DNA from: Bacteroides pyogenes DSM 20611 = JCM 6294
Lineage (GTDB): Bacteria; Bacteroidota; Bacteroidia; Bacteroidales; Bacteroidaceae
Direction of reading: 5' to 3'
Length of the DNA stretch: 64,000 nt
Assembly: GCF_000428105.1 (NCBI RefSeq)
Contig: NZ_ATZH01000003.1
Coordinates: forward strand, 62,001 to 126,000
The notes under the pieces were generated by a model, which did not search any database, was not told where the DNA came from, and was given only the letters and a program-made list of their open reading frames with translations. The position numbers were made by a program, and so were the translations under genes. This document shows positions 59,907 through 64,000 of this stretch, one piece after another. The stretch's first letter is position 1. Each line of letters starts with the position of its first letter.

Positions 59907-59945
59907 TTATTCTTCGTTTAATGTTTATTATAAATCAATTTTAAA

Positions 59946-60389
59946 ATGGCTAAAGAAGTTGCTGGACTAATCAAATTACAGATTAAAGGAGGCGCTGCAA
60001 ACCCATCACCTCCCGTTGGACCTGCTTTGGGTTCTAAGGGTATTAATATCATGGAGTTTTGCAAGCAATTCAATGCCAGAACCCAAGACAAGGCAGGTAA
60101 GATTTTACCTGTTATTATTACTTACTACGCAGATAAGTCTTTCGATTTTGTAATCAAGACTCCTCCCGTTGCTATTCAATTGCTTGAGATGGCTAAGGTA
60201 AAGAGTGGTTCTGCTGAGCCTAACCGTAAGAAAGTTGCTGAGATTACTTGGGAACAGGTTCGTACGATTGCTCAGGACAAAATGGTTGACTTGAACTGTT
60301 TTACTGTGGAAGCTGCCATGAAAATGGTTGCTGGTACGGCTAGAAGTATGGGTATCGCTGTAAAAGGGGAGTTCCCGATTAATAATTAA
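59946..60389 (+). CDS. rplK: 50S ribosomal protein L11
   Basis: A 147-residue protein of the GTPase-associated centre: N-terminal [20 protein letters not shown] with the conserved proline-rich linker, and a C-terminal rRNA-binding domain. Length is normal. Confidence 0.97.
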   Translation: MAKEVAGLIKLQIKGGAANPSPPVGPALGSKGINIMEFCKQFNARTQDKAGKILPVIITYYADKSFDFVIKTPPVAIQLLEMAKVKSGSAEPNRKKVAEITWEQVRTIAQDKMVDLNCFTVEAAMKMVAGTARSMGIAVKGEFPINN

Positions 60390-60404
60390 TAAACTTCAAT
60401 TGTA

Positions 60405-61103
60405 ATGGGTAAACTGACAAAAAATCAAAAGTTGGCTGCAGAAAAAATTGAAGCAGGGAAAGCATACTCACTGAAAGAAGCTTCGGCTTTGGTAAAAGAA
60501 GTTACTTTTACAAAGTTCGATGCCTCATTGGATATTGATGTACGTTTAGGCGTTGATCCGCGTAAGGCAAACCAAATGGTGAGAGGGGTGGTTTCACTTC
60601 CTCATGGAACTGGTAAGCAAGTGCGTGTTTTGGTGCTCTGTACACCGGATGCTGAAGCTGCTGCAAAAGAAGCTGGTGCTGACTATGTTGGTCTTGACGA
60701 ATATATTGAAAAGATCAAAGGTGGATGGACTGATATCGATGTGATTATTACTATGCCATCTATCATGGGTAAAATTGGTGCGCTCGGTCGTGTGCTCGGT
60801 CCTCGTGGATTGATGCCGAATCCTAAGAGTGGTACTGTGACTATGGATGTTGCTAAAGCTGTGAGAGAAGTAAAACAAGGTAAAATCGACTTTAAAGTTG
60901 ATAAAAGCGGTATCGTTCATACTTCTATCGGTAAAGTTTCATTCAGTGCTGATCAGATTCGCGACAATGCGAAAGAATTCATTTCTACTTTGATCAAACT
61001 GAAACCGTCTGCAGCTAAAGGTGCATATATAAAGAGTATTTATCTTTCTAGCACAATGAGTCCGGGTATCAAGATAGACCCGAAATCAGTGGAAGAAATC
61101 TAA
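60405..61103 (+). CDS. rplA: 50S ribosomal protein L1
   Basis: A 232-residue two-domain rRNA-binding protein of the L1 stalk, with the segment [20 protein letters not shown] and the terminal [11 protein letters not shown]1 is also a translational repressor of its own operon in E. coli. Gene spacing is 15 bp on either side. Confidence 0.97.
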   Translation: MGKLTKNQKLAAEKIEAGKAYSLKEASALVKEVTFTKFDASLDIDVRLGVDPRKANQMVRGVVSLPHGTGKQVRVLVLCTPDAEAAAKEAGADYVGLDEYIEKIKGGWTDIDVIITMPSIMGKIGALGRVLGPRGLMPNPKSGTVTMDVAKAVREVKQGKIDFKVDKSGIVHTSIGKVSFSADQIRDNAKEFISTLIKLKPSAAKGAYIKSIYLSSTMSPGIKIDPKSVEEI

Positions 61104-61118
61104 TAAAACGGAGAAATA

Positions 61119-61637
61119 ATGAGAAAGGAAGATAAAAGTACGATTATAGAGCAGATTGCTGCTACGGTAAAGGAATATGGTCACTTCTATTTGGTAGATG
61201 TTACAGCGATGAACGCCGCTGCTACCAGTGCTTTGAGAAGAGATTGTTTCAAGGCCGGTATCAAATTGATGCTGGTGAAGAACACATTGCTTCATAAAGC
61301 GCTTGAAAGTTTGGAAGAAGACTATTCTCCTCTTTACGCTTCTTTGAAGGGCACTACAGCTGTCATGTTCAGTGACACTGCAAATGCTCCTGCCAAATTA
61401 ATTAAAGATAAGGCGAAAGATGGTATTCCCGGACTGAAAGCCGCATATGCGGAAGAAGGCTTCTATATTGGTGCTGACCAATTGGATGCTCTCGTTTCTA
61501 TTAAGAGCAAGAATGAAGTTATTGCCGAAATCGTTGCATTGTTGCAATCACCGGCGAAGAATGTTATTTCTGCTCTTCAATCAGGTGGTAACACCCTTCA
61601 CGGAGTTCTCAAAACACTTGGTGAGAGACCCGAATAA
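61119..61637 (+). CDS. rplJ: 50S ribosomal protein L10
   Basis: A 172-residue protein that anchors the L7/L12 dimers in the ribosomal stalk. The N-terminal rRNA-binding domain (KFYLVD-like, here GHFYLVDVTAMNA) and the C-terminal helix for L12 binding are present. Confidence 0.95.
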   Translation: MRKEDKSTIIEQIAATVKEYGHFYLVDVTAMNAAATSALRRDCFKAGIKLMLVKNTLLHKALESLEEDYSPLYASLKGTTAVMFSDTANAPAKLIKDKAKDGIPGLKAAYAEEGFYIGADQLDALVSIKSKNEVIAEIVALLQSPAKNVISALQSGGNTLHGVLKTLGERPE

Positions 61638-61683
61638 TTTTCAAAATTCAACAAAGTATTTAAACAATTAAAATCATACAAAA

Positions 61684-62058
61684 ATGGCAGATTTGAAAGC
61701 TTTTGCAGAACAATTAGTTAACTTGACAGTAAAAGAAGTTAATGAACTTGCAACTATCCTTAAAGAAGAATACGGTATTGAACCTGCTGCTGCAGCTGTA
61801 GCTGTTGCTGCTGGTCCTGCAGCTGGTGCTGCTGCTGTAGAAGAAAAAACTTCTTTTGATGTAGTATTGAAAGGCGCCGGTGCGGCTAAACTTCAGGTTG
61901 TTAAAGCCGTTAAGGAAGCTTGTGGTCTTGGTTTGAAAGAGGCTAAAGACATGGTAGATGGCGCTCCTAGCGTAGTAAAAGAAGGTTTGGCTAAAGACGA
62001 AGCAGAATCATTGAAAAAAACACTGGAAGAAGCTGGAGCTGAAGTTGAACTTAAATAA
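61684..62058 (+). CDS. rplL: 50S ribosomal protein L7/L12
   Basis: A 124-residue acidic protein: N-terminal dimerisation domain, an alanine-rich hinge (about 36-52) and a C-terminal factor-binding domain ([20 protein letters not shown]). It is present in several copies per ribosome. The 46-bp gap before it is wider than others in the operon. The terminator-like hairpin after it may reduce read-through into rpoB. Confidence 0.97.
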   Translation: MADLKAFAEQLVNLTVKEVNELATILKEEYGIEPAAAAVAVAAGPAAGAAAVEEKTSFDVVLKGAGAAKLQVVKAVKEACGLGLKEAKDMVDGAPSVVKEGLAKDEAESLKKTLEEAGAEVELK

Positions 62059-62083
62059 CATTATCCTGGAAATCAGGTGATTC

Positions 62084-62121
62084 GGTTAGGAATCCTTCAA
62101 AAGAGGATTCTTAACCTTTTT
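62084..62121 (+). terminator. Attenuator-like terminator between rplL and rpoB
   Basis: GGTTAGGAATCCT (62084-62096) pairs with AGGATTCTTAACC (62104-62116) with one mismatch and a 7-base loop, followed by five Ts. It has the form of an intrinsic terminator but lies inside an essential operon, 41 bp before rpoB, so it is most likely a partial terminator that sets the ratio of ribosomal protein to RNA polymerase. Confidence 0.85.
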
Positions 62122-62162
62122 GTGTATATATTTAAAATTAAGTTCTCCAAATTCATTGACAG

Positions 62163-64000
62163 ATGTCTTCAAATACTGTAAATCAAAGAGTTAATTTTGC
62201 TTCGACTAAGAATCCGCTCGAATATCCGGATTTTCTGGAAGTACAATTGAAGTCATTCCAAGACTTTTTACAATTAGATACCCCACCCGAAAAGCGTAAG
62301 AATGAGGGGTTGTATAAAGTATTTGCTGAAAACTTCCCCATTGCCGATACAAGAAACAATTTTGTTCTTGAGTTTTTGGATTATTATATTGATCCTCCGC
62401 GTTATACCATCGATGATTGTATAGAGCGTGGGCTCACTTATAGTGTTCCTTTAAAAGCAAAGCTTAAGCTATACTGTACTGATCCGGATCATGAAGATTT
62501 TGACACAGTGATTCAGGACGTATTCCTTGGTCCGATTCCTTATATGACTGACAAGGCTACTTTTGTGATCAATGGTGCCGAGCGTGTAGTCGTGTCACAG
62601 CTTCATCGTTCTCCGGGTGTATTCTTTGGTCAGAGTGTGCATGCTAACGGTACAAAACTTTATTCGGCCCGTATCATACCGTTCAAGGGCTCTTGGATTG
62701 AGTTTGCTACTGATATCAATAATGTGATGTACGCATATATTGACCGTAAAAAGAAGCTTCCCGTAACAACTTTATTACGTGCCATAGGCTTTGAAAACGA
62801 CAAAGATATCTTAGAGATATTCAATCTTGCCGAAGATATAAAAGTAAATAAGACTAATCTGAAGAAGGTTTTAGGTCGTAAGCTGGCTGCACGTGTACTG
62901 AAAACATGGATTGAGGATTTCGTTGATGAAGACACCGGAGAGGTTGTTTCTATCGAACGTAACGAAGTTATTATCGATCGTGAGACTGTATTGGAAGAAG
63001 AACATATGGCTGAAATTCTTGAGTCGGGTGTTCAAAATATTCTATTGCATAAAGAAGAACCTAACCAGTCGGACTTCTCTATTATTTACAATACGCTGCA
63101 GAAAGATCCCAGTAACTCTGAAAAAGAGGCTGTGCTCTATATCTATCGTCAATTGCGTAATGCGGATCCGGCAGATGATGCAAGCGCACGGGAAGTTATC
63201 AATAATCTGTTTTTCTCTGAAAAAAGATATGATCTTGGTGATGTAGGTCGTTACAGAATCAACAAAAAGTTGAACCTTTCGACAGATATGGATGTAAGAG
63301 TGCTCACCAAGGAAGATATTATTGAGATCATCAAATATCTGATTGAACTGATCAACTCAAAGGCAGACGTGGATGATATCGACCACTTGAGCAATCGTCG
63401 TGTGCGTACGGTAGGTGAACAACTTTCCAATCAGTTTGCTGTAGGCTTGGCACGTATGTCCCGTACTATTCGTGAGCGCATGAACGTACGTGATAATGAG
63501 GTGTTTACTCCGATCGACTTGATTAATGCGAAGACTATTTCTTCTGTAATCAATTCATTCTTTGGAACAAATGCTTTGTCTCAGTTCATGGACCAAACAA
63601 ACCCGCTGGCCGAGATTACACATAAGCGTCGTATGTCGGCATTGGGACCCGGCGGTCTTTCTCGTGAACGTGCCGGATTTGAGGTTCGTGACGTTCACTA
63701 TACGCATTACGGTCGTCTTTGTCCGATTGAGACTCCTGAAGGTCCGAATATCGGATTGATTTCTTCGTTATGTGTGTTTGCGAAGATTAACGATTTGGGT
63801 TTTATTGAGACTCCTTACCGTAAAGTGAAGAATGCCCAAGTAGACCTTTCTGCAGAAGGTTTGGTGTATCTTACGGCTGAAGAAGAAGAAGAAAAGGTTA
63901 TTGCGCAAGGAAACGCTCCGCTGAATGATGACGGTACGTTTGTGCGTAATAAAGTTAAATCTCGCCAAGATGCAGACTTTCCTGTTGTTGAACCGGGAGA
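62163..64000 (+). CDS. rpoB: RNA polymerase beta subunit (partial, N-terminal half)
   Basis: The first 612 codons of rpoB run off the right edge of the window without a stop. The translation begins [20 protein letters not shown], and the rifampicin-binding region is clear ([18 protein letters not shown] at about 473-490, then [18 protein letters not shown]). The residues that correspond to E. coli Asp516, His526 and Ser531 are Asp477, His487 and Ser492, all wild type, so no common rifampicin-resistance change is visible. Because the frame is incomplete, only the N-terminal half can be assessed. Confidence 0.97.
   Translation, partial: MSSNTVNQRVNFASTKNPLEYPDFLEVQLKSFQDFLQLDTPPEKRKNEGLYKVFAENFPIADTRNNFVLEFLDYYIDPPRYTIDDCIERGLTYSVPLKAKLKLYCTDPDHEDFDTVIQDVFLGPIPYMTDKATFVINGAERVVVSQLHRSPGVFFGQSVHANGTKLYSARIIPFKGSWIEFATDINNVMYAYIDRKKKLPVTTLLRAIGFENDKDILEIFNLAEDIKVNKTNLKKVLGRKLAARVLKTWIEDFVDEDTGEVVSIERNEVIIDRETVLEEEHMAEILESGVQNILLHKEEPNQSDFSIIYNTLQKDPSNSEKEAVLYIYRQLRNADPADDASAREVINNLFFSEKRYDLGDVGRYRINKKLNLSTDMDVRVLTKEDIIEIIKYLIELINSKADVDDIDHLSNRRVRTVGEQLSNQFAVGLARMSRTIRERMNVRDNEVFTPIDLINAKTISSVINSFFGTNALSQFMDQTNPLAEITHKRRMSALGPGGLSRERAGFEVRDVHYTHYGRLCPIETPEGPNIGLISSLCVFAKINDLGFIETPYRKVKNAQVDLSAEGLVYLTAEEEEEKVIAQGNAPLNDDGTFVRNKVKSRQDADFPVVEPG

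Overview
The window comes from a Bacteroides-type chromosome (Bacteroidota). The evidence is two SusC/SusD polysaccharide utilisation loci (PULs), a hybrid two-component regulator, ECF sigma/FecR pairs, repeated TAnnTTTG (-7) promoter boxes with TTG or TTTG about 19 bp upstream, A-rich leaders in place of strong Shine-Dalgarno sites, and Bacteroides-like housekeeping proteins. Species cannot be fixed from the sequence alone.

Layout. 1-1040: a LysO-type lysine exporter split into two overlapping genes. 1061-17515: PUL 1, made of a GH2 beta-galactosidase, a GH63-type lipoprotein, SusC, SusD and a serine-type sulfatase, with a convergent hybrid two-component sensor/regulator. This set suggests import and trimming of a sulfated, galactose-containing (probably host) glycan. 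17825-26947: housekeeping genes (MsbA-like ABC transporter, RNase H, aroK, speA-argB, an ECF sigma with a membrane partner, manC). 27112-30815: tRNA-Leu, then an A+T-rich stretch with a Fic AMPylase, a thioredoxin-like protein and a phosphoesterase. 31748-43369: TonB, a small putative methyltransferase, a cobalamin adenosyltransferase, an outer-membrane barrel protein, priA, a low-molecular-weight phosphatase, a 7TM-HD phosphodiesterase, gltX and waaA. 43479-53068: PUL 2, with a divergent ECF sigma, FecR, STN-type SusC, SusD, GH18 and a DUF1735/LamG lipoprotein; this is the architecture of N-glycan-targeting loci. 53281-57256: gamma-carbonic anhydrase, aminopeptidase P, rpsU, a Xer recombinase and hpf.

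57354-64000 is the translation/transcription core: tRNA-Thr, Tyr, Gly, Thr, then tuf, tRNA-Trp, secE, nusG, rplK, rplA, rplJ, rplL and the first 612 codons of rpoB. The four tRNAs before tuf have the same order and anticodons as thrU-tyrU-glyT-thrT-tufB of Escherichia coli.

The least explained structure is intergenic. Three dispersed 92-bp elements (19811-19902, 31096-31187, 44309-44400) share one plan: three direct copies of an 8-mer (ATTCGTCT) at exact 22-bp spacing, then two inverted copies, giving a perfect 30-bp inverted repeat around a 10-base loop. The arm sequences differ between copies, but every difference is compensated in the opposite arm. In addition, the loop can pair with the first repeat unit. 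Two other intergenic arrays with unrelated sequence (6289-6420 and 25441-25607) also have a 21-22 bp period. A 17-base C tract lies next to the second array.
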